From contig NZ_AP023239.1 in NCBI RefSeq assembly GCF_013393385.1, positions 3,968,001 to 4,032,000 of the forward strand: a stretch of 64,000 nucleotides of DNA, written 5' to 3'. Positions 18,076-25,842 of this stretch are shown one piece after another. The notes beneath the pieces are model-generated. The model worked only from the letters and a program-made list of their open reading frames with translations, searched no databases and had not been told where the DNA came from. This stretch comes from Paenibacillus sp. URB8-2. GTDB taxonomy: Bacteria > Bacillota > Bacilli > Paenibacillales > Paenibacillaceae. The position numbers and the translations under genes were made by a program. Each line of letters begins with the position of its first letter. The first letter of the stretch is position 1.

Positions 18076-19044
18076 TCACCTCTCCTTTACAAACATGCCC
18101 TCTACCATCCGGATCACCCATCGGTGCGCCGCGACATCCACGCCCGCCTGTTCCGCCATCGCCACCAAACTGCCGTTAATCCAGCGGATTTCCGTCTCCC
18201 TTGAAGACTGAACATCCGCCAGCATGGACGAATGATTGCCTGATGTCGCCCGGCATACCTCCAATATGTCGTCCCACAGGCTGTCTTCATGGGAAATTCC
18301 GCAGGCATCGTAGACGGCGGCCGCTTCCTCGTACAGCTCTCTCATCATTCGCACGCGCAGATCTGTACGCAGCAGCTCACCGTTCGGAATACGCCATATG
18401 GCGGTCAGGGGATTGATTACCGCATTGATTACAAGCTTCCGGAAAATCATGGTATTCACTTCATTCGACAGAAGAACGGAAAATCCTGCTGAAATAAACG
18501 TATCCGCCAACCGGACAGCCCCATTGTTTCGAACGGTCTCGCCTCCGCCCCACAAGCCGATGGACGTCTGCCCGGCCCCGGCATGAACGACCCGGACCGG
18601 AGACTCCCGCTTTGCTCCCTCCGTCGTAACGGCGGCATATAAAGAAGCCGCAGGCAGCAGCTTCTGCAGTAGTTCCATATGCCCCCAGCCGTTCTGCAAG
18701 CATAAAAGATTCAATTCGGTCTCCCGAAGAGGTCCAAGAAGCTCCGGCAATATACGGTGCAGCACCCCCTGTTTAACAGTGAGCACGAGCCAATCTCCGG
18801 GCGTTTCCGGATAGCGCTGCGAAAATTCGCGTATAGGCACCGCTTCGAACTCGCTTCCCGGAATGATGATCGGCTGCCTTCCGTCAATATGGCTTATCGT
18901 CAAGCCGGATTCTGAAAGCGCCGCGCACTGCTCATCGCTTCTGCACCACAGCCGGATGCTTGTTCCGGAACAGATGAGCTTCCCTGCCAGCAAAAGCCCG
19001 AGCGAGCCCGCTCCGATAATATCAATTTTCACCGCGCCAGTCAC
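18076..19044 (-). CDS. panE: 2-dehydropantoate 2-reductase
   Basis: NADPH-dependent reductase making pantoate for pantothenate and coenzyme A. The 322-residue product has an N-terminal Rossmann motif GAGSLGLLLAGKL, the TVKQ block near residue 92 and the ApbA C-terminal domain with the FRKLVINAVINPLTAI segment containing the expected catalytic Lys. The start is uncertain: GTG at 19044 and a second GTG four codons later are both possible and neither has a strong ribosome binding site. Position beside DUF3397 and an RsfA-type gene matches ylbQ of Bacillus. Confidence 0.88.
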   Translation of the reverse strand: MTGAVKIDIIGAGSLGLLLAGKLICSGTSIRLWCRSDEQCAALSESGLTISHIDGRQPIIIPGSEFEAVPIREFSQRYPETPGDWLVLTVKQGVLHRILPELLGPLRETELNLLCLQNGWGHMELLQKLLPAASLYAAVTTEGAKRESPVRVVHAGAGQTSIGLWGGGETVRNNGAVRLADTFISAGFSVLLSNEVNTMIFRKLVINAVINPLTAIWRIPNGELLRTDLRVRMMRELYEEAAAVYDACGISHEDSLWDDILEVCRATSGNHSSMLADVQSSRETEIRWINGSLVAMAEQAGVDVAAHRWVIRMVEGMFVKER

Positions 19045-19079
19045 CGCCCGTTAATCTTTAGATTATTAATTTCAGAGGT

Positions 19080-19129
19080 CCCCGCGAAGCATCTTAGCAT
19101 GCTTAGAAGCCAAGGTCAGCTTTGCGGGG
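19080..19129 (-). other. Structured leader candidate upstream of panE
   Basis: CCCCGCAAAGC and GCTTCGCGGGG (minus strand) pair 10 of 11 positions around a 28-nt loop that contains a smaller GCATGC palindrome. No T-run follows on either strand, so it is not a simple terminator. It lies about 35 nt before the panE start. Its function is unknown. Confidence 0.4.
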
Positions 19130-19164
19130 TTACTGGTCTAGTATACCGCGCCGATGACAAAAGG

Positions 19165-19207
19165 AAAATCCCGCCATCACGGCATTCTTCATGCCAATAG
19201 CGGGATT
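19165..19207 (-). terminator. Terminator of the RsfA-like gene
   Basis: AAATCCCGC pairs with GCGGGATTT, with an inner GGCATTC/GCC hairpin. T residues follow the stem on the minus strand. It lies 20 nt after the regulator stop codon. Confidence 0.75.
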
Positions 19208-19226
19208 TATTCAAACTTGCGAGACT

Positions 19227-19871
19227 TCATTCGATCCGTTCCAGATTTCCGTTGGCGTCCATCTTGAACCGGTTCTTGATTTCCTCTTCTTCTTCGCTTA
19301 AAAAGGCCAGTCTGCGGGCACGGTCCATGATCTGAATCAGCGCCTTGTAATCGTCGTTAACTACACGGTAATCGCTTTGGGCCGTATTGACTTCTTTGGA
19401 CAATCTCTCATTTTCCGCTCTCAGCTCAGCCAGTTCCTCTTCCTTATCACGAAGATCCCTCTCCAGCATTTTCAACTGACGGCCGGCTTCCTGGTAAGTG
19501 CCTTTCCACTGCCTTAAGAACCGGATGACAGCGTCGATGGAGAGGGAGTTCTGGGCCTCTTCACTTCCGTAATCGTCTTCGCCGTCAGCGATGATGAAAC
19601 CGGCTACCTGCGCCCCTCTGGACGAGTTTTGTTTTTTCAGATAGCTCCTTTTCTGACGCTGACCTTTCGCAATGGAAATCGCTTCCTCGTAGCTTTTGCG
19701 CACACAGCTGTTCCAGCGAAATCCGCAGGCTGCCGATGTCCTGCCGATTTTCTCGCCCACTTCTTCAAAAGCAGCCAGCTGCGTGCTTCCTTCCCGGATA
19801 TGGCGCAGTGTAACCTCCGCCAGAATGAGATCGTCTTCCTCGCTCCAGGCATCTTGTCTAATGGCTGTCAT
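19227..19871 (-). CDS. RsfA-family prespore-type transcriptional regulator
   Basis: A 214-residue protein with an N-terminal Myb/SANT-like DNA-binding domain (about 5-65). This includes the [21 protein letters not shown] start and [19 protein letters not shown], the signature of the RsfA family. A basic linker follows, then a coiled coil (about 118-165) and a short acidic tail. Characterised family members (RsfA, GerR) act in the forespore or mother cell of sporulating Bacillus. Location next to panE matches the gerR/ylbO neighbourhood. AGGAGG precedes the ATG by 9 nt. Which paralogue it corresponds to cannot be settled by eye. Confidence 0.8.
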   Translation of the reverse strand: MTAIRQDAWSEEDDLILAEVTLRHIREGSTQLAAFEEVGEKIGRTSAACGFRWNSCVRKSYEEAISIAKGQRQKRSYLKKQNSSRGAQVAGFIIADGEDDYGSEEAQNSLSIDAVIRFLRQWKGTYQEAGRQLKMLERDLRDKEEELAELRAENERLSKEVNTAQSDYRVVNDDYKALIQIMDRARRLAFLSEEEEEIKNRFKMDANGNLERIE

Positions 19872-20134
19872 AGAGCCAAACCTCCTAGTAACATCTTGAA
19901 ATAACCATCTTCGTAACCGGCGGTGCCACCGGCAAGTGAATGGGGATAAAAGCTGCTTACTTCATTCCTATGCCTCTCATAGAGTTCATAGAATCTATTT
20001 GATACTCATTTGTATTTCCATTTTGACTTCCGCTCATACGCAGAACGGGAAATTATCGCTCCACAGCGCCCTTTTTCCTGTCAATAACACAGGTCACATT
20101 TCCAGTGAAAACGGCCTCTTTTTTGTTGAATTCG
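19872..20134. other. Upstream region between the RsfA-like gene and the DUF2626 gene
   Basis: A 338-bp divergent intergenic region in all. Apart from the plus-strand promoter described separately, I see only the regulator's ribosome binding site and a small GGTGCCACC palindrome near 19922. Short plus-strand frames start here but lack ribosome binding sites. Confidence 0.5.
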
Positions 20135-20163
20135 TTTACACTATTTTATTCGCCGGGTATAAT
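20135..20163 (+). promoter_or_regulatory. Sigma-A promoter of the DUF2626 gene
   Basis: TTTACA (20135-20140), a 17-bp spacer and a perfect TATAAT (20158-20163). The -10 is 48 bp before the GTG start, which is preceded by AGGAGGGG. Confidence 0.85.
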
Positions 20164-20210
20164 GGATTAGAGGTATTCCGTTCGTTCTAACCTAAGGAGG
20201 GGATGGTAAC

Positions 20211-20447
20211 GTGGCTCGGATGTTTCGGGTTCTGGGATTCTTTACGCTGGTAATCGGCCTGATGGCCTTTGCTGGAAAAATGGTCGAGATGGCTTTGCTG
20301 TTCTTTTTGCAGACCGCATTTTTCGTTATCCTAGGGTATATGAAATTCACCGAAAGAACGTATATCCTTCTGTTTTGGGGTTATATGATCGTTACTTTTA
20401 CAGGTTTCAGCTATTGGACGATCTTCGAGATGGGCCTTCCCTTGTAA
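20211..20447 (+). CDS. DUF2626 family small membrane protein
   Basis: A 78-residue protein made almost entirely of three membrane helices (about 5-20, 26-44 and 50-72) ending in a short polar tail. It resembles the DUF2626 family (YqgY in Bacillus subtilis), whose role is unknown. Translation starts at GTG with AGGAGGGG upstream. A consensus sigma-A promoter and a terminator bracket it as a single-gene transcription unit, which suggests steady vegetative expression. Confidence 0.75.
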   Translation: MARMFRVLGFFTLVIGLMAFAGKMVEMALLFFLQTAFFVILGYMKFTERTYILLFWGYMIVTFTGFSYWTIFEMGLPL

Positions 20448-20494
20448 GCCGAAAATCCCCCGCGGTACATCTCAGACAACTTAGTATGTCGAAG

Positions 20495-20518
20495 CCCCAC
20501 GCGATGTGGGGTTATTTT
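20495..20518 (+). terminator. Terminator of the DUF2626 gene
   Basis: CCCCAC and GTGGGG pair around GCGAT and are followed by TTATTTTGT. Confidence 0.75.
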
Positions 20519-20552
20519 GTGTCCCGTGATATAGGCCGAAGCCCTGAAAAGG

Positions 20553-20588
20553 GGTATGATATTTTTACAGGGTCAAACATATCATACC
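20553..20588. promoter_or_regulatory. Perfect 10-bp inverted repeat upstream of the coiled-coil gene
   Basis: GGTATGATAT and ATATCATACC are exact inverted copies separated by 16 bp; the right arm ends 36 bp before the GTG start. A TTTACA hexamer lies within the spacer. It may be an operator overlapping a promoter. Confidence 0.5.
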
Positions 20589-20624
20589 TACATAAACGTT
20601 TAAATCTTGCAAGGAGGTGAAACG

Positions 20625-21776
20625 GTGCTCTCCCCCAAACGACTGGCTGCCGCCCTGGCTATACCGCTCTTCTGTTCGCTGCTGCTGATCCCGCCGGCAC
20701 CGTATCTGTCCGCCGATCCGCAACCAAGCGGGCTGGCCCCCGCTCCTTCCGTTTCCTCCCCTTCTTCCATATCGTCTTTTCCGGATAATGCCGAGACCCG
20801 CAGGCTCATGCAGCAAACACTGTCCGCAGCTGAAATACAAAAGGAAATCGAACGCATCGGAACTGAGCAAAGCCTACTTGAGCAAACCACTACGGCATTG
20901 ACACGGCAGGCTGCTGAGAAGAAGAAGGATATCGCGGAAAAAGAAAAGCGGGCAGGCGCCGTTGTGCGCGCTTACTATACGGGGGACAGGGACCCTCTGA
21001 TTACGGCCTTACTGTCGGCAAAAACCTTAAGCAAATGGTTTATTTTGCTCGATTACTACGAAATGATAATGGGACGCGACAAGGAAATCCTGGCGGAGTA
21101 TGAGCAGCAATATAAAGGCATGCAGACCACGCTGGCTGCGGCGGAGCGTTCTTCGAAGGAACTGGCAGAGCTAAAGAGTGCTTTGGAGGAACAGAAACTG
21201 CGAATCGAGGCTTTGCATAAAGATATTGAAGACGGCATTCAGAGCAGCGGCGATCCGCAGAATATGACGGCGCTGCTGGAGGAGTTTACGGCATACTGGC
21301 AAAACATCGGGATGCATGAAGTCAAGACCTATTTCAAAGCGCTGTCTTCGGCGATGGATCATCTGCCGGAGTACGTCGAGAGCCGTGACGGTGTTCTGAC
21401 ACGCCGGGGGATGACTTACGATTTGAATTTGAAAGAAGAGGATCTGAACGCATTTTTGCATTCGCAGAACAAACTGTTCAACAATTTCGCCTTTACGTTC
21501 AATAACGGTTCGGTAACCGCCGCCGGCAAGGATGGGGACTTATCGCTTCGTCTGCAGGGTCATTACACGATACAGGAGGAACCGGTCAACGGACTGATGT
21601 TTCATGTGGACAGCATCGTTTTCAACGGCCTGGAGCTGCCGGATACGACACGCGCATCGCTGGAGGAGGAATTCGACCTCGGTTTCTATCCATCCAAGAT
21701 CGTCTCTTTCCTTCACGCCACCGAAGTGGACAGCAAGGACGGCGTTCTTCATGTGAGGCTTGGGCTATCGTTCTAA
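20625..21776 (+). CDS. Secreted coiled-coil protein with a PcsB/CwlO-like N-terminal region
   Basis: A 383-residue product of unknown function. An N-terminal hydrophobic segment (about 5-28) looks like a signal peptide and is followed by a Ser/Pro-rich linker. Residues about 55-210 are charged heptads forming a long coiled coil. The stretch KRAGAVVRAYYTGDRDPLITALLSAK inside it (quoted here only as a landmark, starting near residue 108) resembles the hinge of CwlO/PcsB hydrolase activators. No NlpC/P60, CHAP or M23 catalytic domain follows; residues 240-383 are an unidentified mixed alpha/beta domain. The GTG start has AGGAGGT 6 nt upstream. It converges on the solute-binding gene with only 22 bp between. 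Confidence 0.65.
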   Translation: MLSPKRLAAALAIPLFCSLLLIPPAPYLSADPQPSGLAPAPSVSSPSSISSFPDNAETRRLMQQTLSAAEIQKEIERIGTEQSLLEQTTTALTRQAAEKKKDIAEKEKRAGAVVRAYYTGDRDPLITALLSAKTLSKWFILLDYYEMIMGRDKEILAEYEQQYKGMQTTLAAAERSSKELAELKSALEEQKLRIEALHKDIEDGIQSSGDPQNMTALLEEFTAYWQNIGMHEVKTYFKALSSAMDHLPEYVESRDGVLTRRGMTYDLNLKEEDLNAFLHSQNKLFNNFAFTFNNGSVTAAGKDGDLSLRLQGHYTIQEEPVNGLMFHVDSIVFNGLELPDTTRASLEEEFDLGFYPSKIVSFLHATEVDSKDGVLHVRLGLSF

Positions 21777-21798
21777 TAAGGATAGGCCAAAAGCACGG

Positions 21799-23040
21799 TC
21801 ACGGCTTGTCTTCCTCCGCCCCGGTTGAAGACAAAATCGCTGCGATATAGCCTGCTGAGTCCACTTTGCCGGCCAGCAGCAAACCTGCTGCCGATGTGAT
21901 TTCGTTCCATTCCGCCTCCGGCTCCCCTTCCAGAGTATCTCCATCCGCCAGAAGACTGACGGTATCAAACGGAAGACTCCCGCCGCCGGGCAATCCCGAG
22001 CGGTACGGCTCCTCCGCCCCCGGCAGCCGCCCGGTACTCTCAAGCCAATCGTGCTGCGCCTTCTCCGAGGTTACATAGGTCAGCCAGTCTGCCGCGGCCT
22101 CCGGACTTCGGGACTGCGCGGAGAGGGCGAAGCTGCGGCTGTACAGCGTCCGCTCCCCCGCTCCGTCTCCCATCCAAGGCAGTTCCGCCGCCAGGGCTCC
22201 GCCTCTGTTCTTCTCCCACTCGGACAGGCGAACAATAGCTGCGGCGATGTTCCCCTCCCGCAGCATATTCCAGATTCCTCCGTCCAATCCATCCGTCAGA
22301 TAGAGGGAGCCGCGGTTCTGTATAATCCAGTCGAGCGCCTTGCGGCTCGTCGGAAACAGACCGCTCCCGGTGCTTTCCATAAAGGCGGACAAGCCGTAAG
22401 CATTGTTCGCGTCCAATGCGAGCACGTACTTCTTGGGCTCTTTGGGGATCTGCTCCAGCAGCCGGTTCCATTGATCCAGTGATCTCGGAAGCGCCTCCGT
22501 TTCAAGCTCCTTCATCCGCTGGGGAGAATAAACGAAGACATAAGGATCGATATCCAGCGGCACGCCCCAAGCGTACCCGTTCCATTGCAGCAGCGGCAGC
22601 AAAGGGGCCAGCGGCGTTCCCCCGGCCGAGCTTTCATATACTTCTACGGGCAGCAAATATCCTTGCTGCGCCAGTCCCCTGATATGATGGGCGTCAGTCA
22701 TAACGATGTCGGATCTGTCTCCGATCGTCAGTTCCTTCATCAAAGCGTCTTCTCCAGCTGCCTCCCCGAGATTGTTCAGCTCGATGGTCACACCGCTGAA
22801 CAGTGTGTAATGGCCGCTTATTTTTTGCAGCTCCCGCAGCTCATTATCGCTGAGCGATACCGATATGCGCAGATGGACAGGCTCGCCTTTTTGCCGGGAA
22901 GAGTAGTCTTGTGCCTGCGACTGATATTCGTTCAGGGGAGGCGGCCCGTCCAGCCGGTTCAGATCCATGCTGGGAGATAAGCTCGTCAGCGACAGCAGCA
23001 AAATTGCAAACAGAAGCCAATAATTTTTGCGTCTCAGCAT
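21799..23040 (-). CDS. Extracellular solute-binding protein, family 1 type, without transporter partners
   Basis: A 413-residue exported protein. A hydrophobic N-terminal segment (about 6-22) serves as signal or anchor, but no lipobox Cys is present, unlike most Gram-positive binding proteins. The body has the family 1 (sugar-binding) layout: GDRSDIVMTDAHHIRGLAQQ, the WGVPLDIDPYVFVYSPQRMK block, and a C-terminal PEAAADWLTYVTSEKAQ helix. AAGGAGG precedes the ATG. No permease or ATPase gene adjoins it, so it may be a sensor ligand-binding protein, share a distant transporter or be an orphan receptor. Substrate cannot be told. Confidence 0.72.
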   Translation of the reverse strand: MLRRKNYWLLFAILLLSLTSLSPSMDLNRLDGPPPLNEYQSQAQDYSSRQKGEPVHLRISVSLSDNELRELQKISGHYTLFSGVTIELNNLGEAAGEDALMKELTIGDRSDIVMTDAHHIRGLAQQGYLLPVEVYESSAGGTPLAPLLPLLQWNGYAWGVPLDIDPYVFVYSPQRMKELETEALPRSLDQWNRLLEQIPKEPKKYVLALDANNAYGLSAFMESTGSGLFPTSRKALDWIIQNRGSLYLTDGLDGGIWNMLREGNIAAAIVRLSEWEKNRGGALAAELPWMGDGAGERTLYSRSFALSAQSRSPEAAADWLTYVTSEKAQHDWLESTGRLPGAEEPYRSGLPGGGSLPFDTVSLLADGDTLEGEPEAEWNEITSAAGLLLAGKVDSAGYIAAILSSTGAEEDKP

Positions 23041-23140
23041 GTTCTCCTCCTTGTCCGTTCCAAGCCCGTCCTTTCCATTGTACCAGCCTGCGGCTCATTT
23101 GTCTGCCTGTTAATGACAGCGCTTTCTTTCTATTATATAT

Positions 23141-23181
23141 AACAGGAAGGGCCGGGAGTTGGCCCCCCGGCCCTTCCTGTT
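23141..23181 (-). terminator. Long perfect hairpin after ylaK
   Basis: A 16-bp perfect GC-rich stem, AACAGGAAGGGCCGGG with its complement, encloses a 9-nt loop 20 nt past the ylaK stop. There is no proper T-run on either strand, so it may stabilise 3' ends as well as terminate. Confidence 0.6.
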
Positions 23182-23200
23182 ATCTGAGATACGAACGTCC

Positions 23201-24532
23201 TTACAGCAAATCCGCAGCCAATTGGGCCAGACGGGAACGTTCGCCTTTTTCCAGCGTAATGTGGCCGCTGATGCCCTGCTGTTTGAACTTTTCAACGATA
23301 TAGCTAAGTCCGTTGCTGGCGGCATCGAGATAAGGATGATCAATCTGCTCGGGGTCTCCCATCAGAATGACCTTGCTTCCCTCGCCCGCTCTGGAGACAA
23401 TCGTCTTCACTTCGTGGCGCGACAGGTTCTGCGCTTCATCAATGATGATGAACTGCCCCGGAATGGAGCGTCCGCGGATATAGGTCAGCGCTTCTACCTG
23501 AATGCTTCCGAGCCCCATCAGAATTTTGTCGATGTCTCCGGCTTTCTTCGTGTCGAAGAGGAATTCCAGATTATCGTATATCGGCTGCATCCACGGCCGG
23601 AGCTTCTCGTCCTTTTCTCCGGGCAGATAGCCGATGTCCTTGCCCATTGGAACGACAGGCCGGGCAATCAGCAGTTTCTTGTATTTATGCTCATCCTCCA
23701 CCTTGAACAGTCCGGCGGCCAGCGCAAGAAGCGTCTTGCCTGTACCTGCTTTGCCGGTGATGGTGACAAGCGGAATGTCTTCGTTAAGGAGCAGTTCCAG
23801 AGCCATCCGCTGCTGCGCATTGCGGGCGCTGATCCCCCATACGGGATCGTTGCCTAGATACAGCGGCTCCAGGCGGCTGGCGTCGCCACTCACCTTGAGC
23901 AGCGCCGATTTGCCGCTGCCGATCTCGTCCTTCAGAATGATGAATTCGTGGGGGTACAGAGGATAGGACAGCTGCAGCTGCTTGACGGAAAGGGAGCGGT
24001 TGCTGTAATACTCGTCGATCAGCGCCGGGTGAACGGGCAGCGTCTGGTAACCGGCATACAGCTCATTCAAATCGCCTGTCCGGTCGGACAAATAGTCCTC
24101 CGGTGTAATACCAAGCACATCAGCCTTAATGCGGACCAGAACATCTTTACTTACAAGTACGACCGGCCGGGGATCGGCCTTCTCGTTCTCCTCCTGCAAA
24201 TAATTAAGCGCCACAGCCAAAATCCGATTGTCAGTGGATACCTCGCCGAACATTTCCTGCACCTTGATAAAGCTGCGGTGATTCAGTTCAACCTTCAGCT
24301 TGCCCCCATGCTCAAGCTCCACGCCGCTGTGCAGATGGCCCCGCTCGCGAAGCCCGTCGAGCAGGCGGGACACCGTGCGGGCATTGCGTCCGATTTCATC
24401 GGCGTTCCGCTTCTTATTATCGATCTCCTCCAGCACCACGGCGGGAATGATGACTTCATTCTCCTTAAACGAAAAAATCGAATTGGGGTCGTGAAGCAGT
24501 ACATTGGTATCCAGTACAAAGATCTTTTTCAT
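23201..24532 (-). CDS. ylaK: PIN domain-containing PhoH-like ATPase
   Basis: A 443-residue two-domain protein. The N-terminal PIN nuclease domain (about 1-135) has the acidic residues of FVLDTNVLLHD, EEID and STDNRILAVAL. The C-terminal PhoH-type P-loop ATPase has Walker A GKAGTGKT (about 255-262), the YLPGEKDEKLRPW block and Walker B FIIIDEAQN. PIN-PhoH proteins are thought to be RNA-unwinding ribonucleases, partly by analogy with PhoH2. The ATG at 24532 has GGAGGGG 5 nt upstream. It is divergent from the ylaJ-like gene, and ylaL lies beyond that, as in Bacillus subtilis. A second PhoH gene is at 58.6 kb. Confidence 0.88.
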   Translation of the reverse strand: MKKIFVLDTNVLLHDPNSIFSFKENEVIIPAVVLEEIDNKKRNADEIGRNARTVSRLLDGLRERGHLHSGVELEHGGKLKVELNHRSFIKVQEMFGEVSTDNRILAVALNYLQEENEKADPRPVVLVSKDVLVRIKADVLGITPEDYLSDRTGDLNELYAGYQTLPVHPALIDEYYSNRSLSVKQLQLSYPLYPHEFIILKDEIGSGKSALLKVSGDASRLEPLYLGNDPVWGISARNAQQRMALELLLNEDIPLVTITGKAGTGKTLLALAAGLFKVEDEHKYKKLLIARPVVPMGKDIGYLPGEKDEKLRPWMQPIYDNLEFLFDTKKAGDIDKILMGLGSIQVEALTYIRGRSIPGQFIIIDEAQNLSRHEVKTIVSRAGEGSKVILMGDPEQIDHPYLDAASNGLSYIVEKFKQQGISGHITLEKGERSRLAQLAADLL

Positions 24533-24637
24533 GTTATCCCCTCCACAGCGCCTGGTTTGTCTTAAAGATACATAACTCTTTCCGCCCCTGGTAAAGATAA
24601 AACCAGAACGTATATTGGACGAAAGGAGCAAGCATCC

Positions 24638-25207
24638 ATGAGAAAATCAATGTGTCTGTTGCTGGTCCTTACGCTGCTGCTGACAAGCTGCGGTATGGTC
24701 AAAAAACAGTCATCACCCTCTCCTCAGGATAAACAATCGGCAATGAATGGCATAAATAACAGGGAACACGGGGTAAGACCGCTGGCAGACGAGGGAACGG
24801 AAACGCCTCAGGCTTCTGCACCAAACGGAACGGGCGTTGTTACGCTTAGCGACGCCGAGCTGAAAGACCATCTGGAACGGTTGGCCAAAAGAGTTCCCGG
24901 CGTAAAGGGAGCACACTGCGTCGTGATGGGCAAAACCGCCGTTGTCGGTATCGACGTGGATGGATCGCTCAGCCGTTCCAGAGTAGGTACGGTCAAATAC
25001 TCGGTTGCCGAGGCTTTGCGCAAAGACCACGTGGGCGTTAACTCGCTCGTGACCGCGGACGCCGATGTGGCGGCGCGTATCGCCGAGCTGAGCCGACACT
25101 TCCGCCAAGGCCGCCCCGTCTCCGGGTTTGCCGCTGAAATGGCCGATATCATCGGGCGGATTATTCCTCAGCTTCCTGATGATACGACGCCACGGGGCCA
25201 GCAATAA
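24638..25207 (+). CDS. ylaJ: YhcN/YlaJ family sporulation lipoprotein
   Basis: A 189-residue lipoprotein with a signal sequence ending in lipobox LTSC (Cys18). A Ser/Pro/Asn-rich linker runs to about residue 65, followed by the YhcN/YlaJ domain. This includes LAKRVPGVKGAHCVVMGKTA and the VGIDVDGS segment typical of this BON-like family. Homologues are spore-associated, found in the inner spore membrane or cortex. AAAGGAG lies 9 nt before the ATG. It is divergent from ylaK with a 105-bp gap and shares a bidirectional terminator with the ylaL-like gene. Confidence 0.85.
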   Translation: MRKSMCLLLVLTLLLTSCGMVKKQSSPSPQDKQSAMNGINNREHGVRPLADEGTETPQASAPNGTGVVTLSDAELKDHLERLAKRVPGVKGAHCVVMGKTAVVGIDVDGSLSRSRVGTVKYSVAEALRKDHVGVNSLVTADADVAARIAELSRHFRQGRPVSGFAAEMADIIGRIIPQLPDDTTPRGQQ

Positions 25208-25253
25208 CCTTTATATCGTCAGTTTCACCCGCAAATTAAATGATGACAAGGTC

Positions 25254-25288
25254 AAAAAAAGCCCAGTGAACTCCTCACTAGGCTTTTT
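25254..25288. terminator. Bidirectional terminator between the ylaJ- and ylaL-like genes
   Basis: A- and T-rich flanks surround an AAAAAGCC-AGTGA / TCACT-GGCTTTTT stem, usable in both directions. It overlaps the last codons of the ylaL-like gene. Confidence 0.8.
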
Positions 25289-25730
25289 GCATTGCGGCAA
25301 ACACTTGTCCATCGAGCTTCTCCGCCGCACGCTGGTCGTAGGTTTTGGCATATTTTGGAGCCAATTCCAGCTGCGCGCCATAAAAGAGCGCATTCCGCAC
25401 CGCCGAGATTTGCACATCAAAGCAACACATCTCGAACGGAACCTCGGGAAGCGGATCGATCTTGACAACGGAACGGCCGTTAATGGCATGAACCGTCCCC
25501 TCCCCAAAAACGGTCAGCGTGACCAGAGGGTTCTCCTTCATGTTTCTGACCAGCCGGGAACGGTGGTCGATCGCCAGCCGGAGCGTGGAAGCATTCACCG
25601 CATACACCCACGAAATAGCCGTGGAGGTAGGGCCGCCGCTTTCCGCATCGACGGTATTAAGAAGCACGAATGTTTCGTTTTGCAGCATCTTCAGCAGAGA
25701 TTCGGTAAGCTGGGCAACGGATTCGGACAT
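25278..25730 (-). CDS. ylaL: Pyridoxamine 5'-phosphate oxidase-fold protein (YlaL-like)
   Basis: A 150-residue single-domain protein with a split beta-barrel flavin-binding fold. Its pattern (FVLLNTVDAESGGPTSTAIS, AIDHRSRLVRNMKENPLVTL) is that of the pyridoxamine 5'-phosphate oxidase-related family, many of which bind FMN, F420 or haem rather than act in vitamin B6 synthesis. Adjacency to ylaJ and ylaK supports YlaL. GGGGG lies upstream of the ATG. The specific reaction is unknown. Confidence 0.75.
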   Translation of the reverse strand: MSESVAQLTESLLKMLQNETFVLLNTVDAESGGPTSTAISWVYAVNASTLRLAIDHRSRLVRNMKENPLVTLTVFGEGTVHAINGRSVVKIDPLPEVPFEMCCFDVQISAVRNALFYGAQLELAPKYAKTYDQRAAEKLDGQVFAAMQKA

Positions 25731-25842
25731 GATGACAGGCCCCCTTGTGCGGCATAGTAGAGCTTAGTTAATTATATTATACCATAAGCCCAAACTTGCA
25801 TTCAATTTGGGAAAGCGACGGCTATTGTCAGATGCGGCGCTT

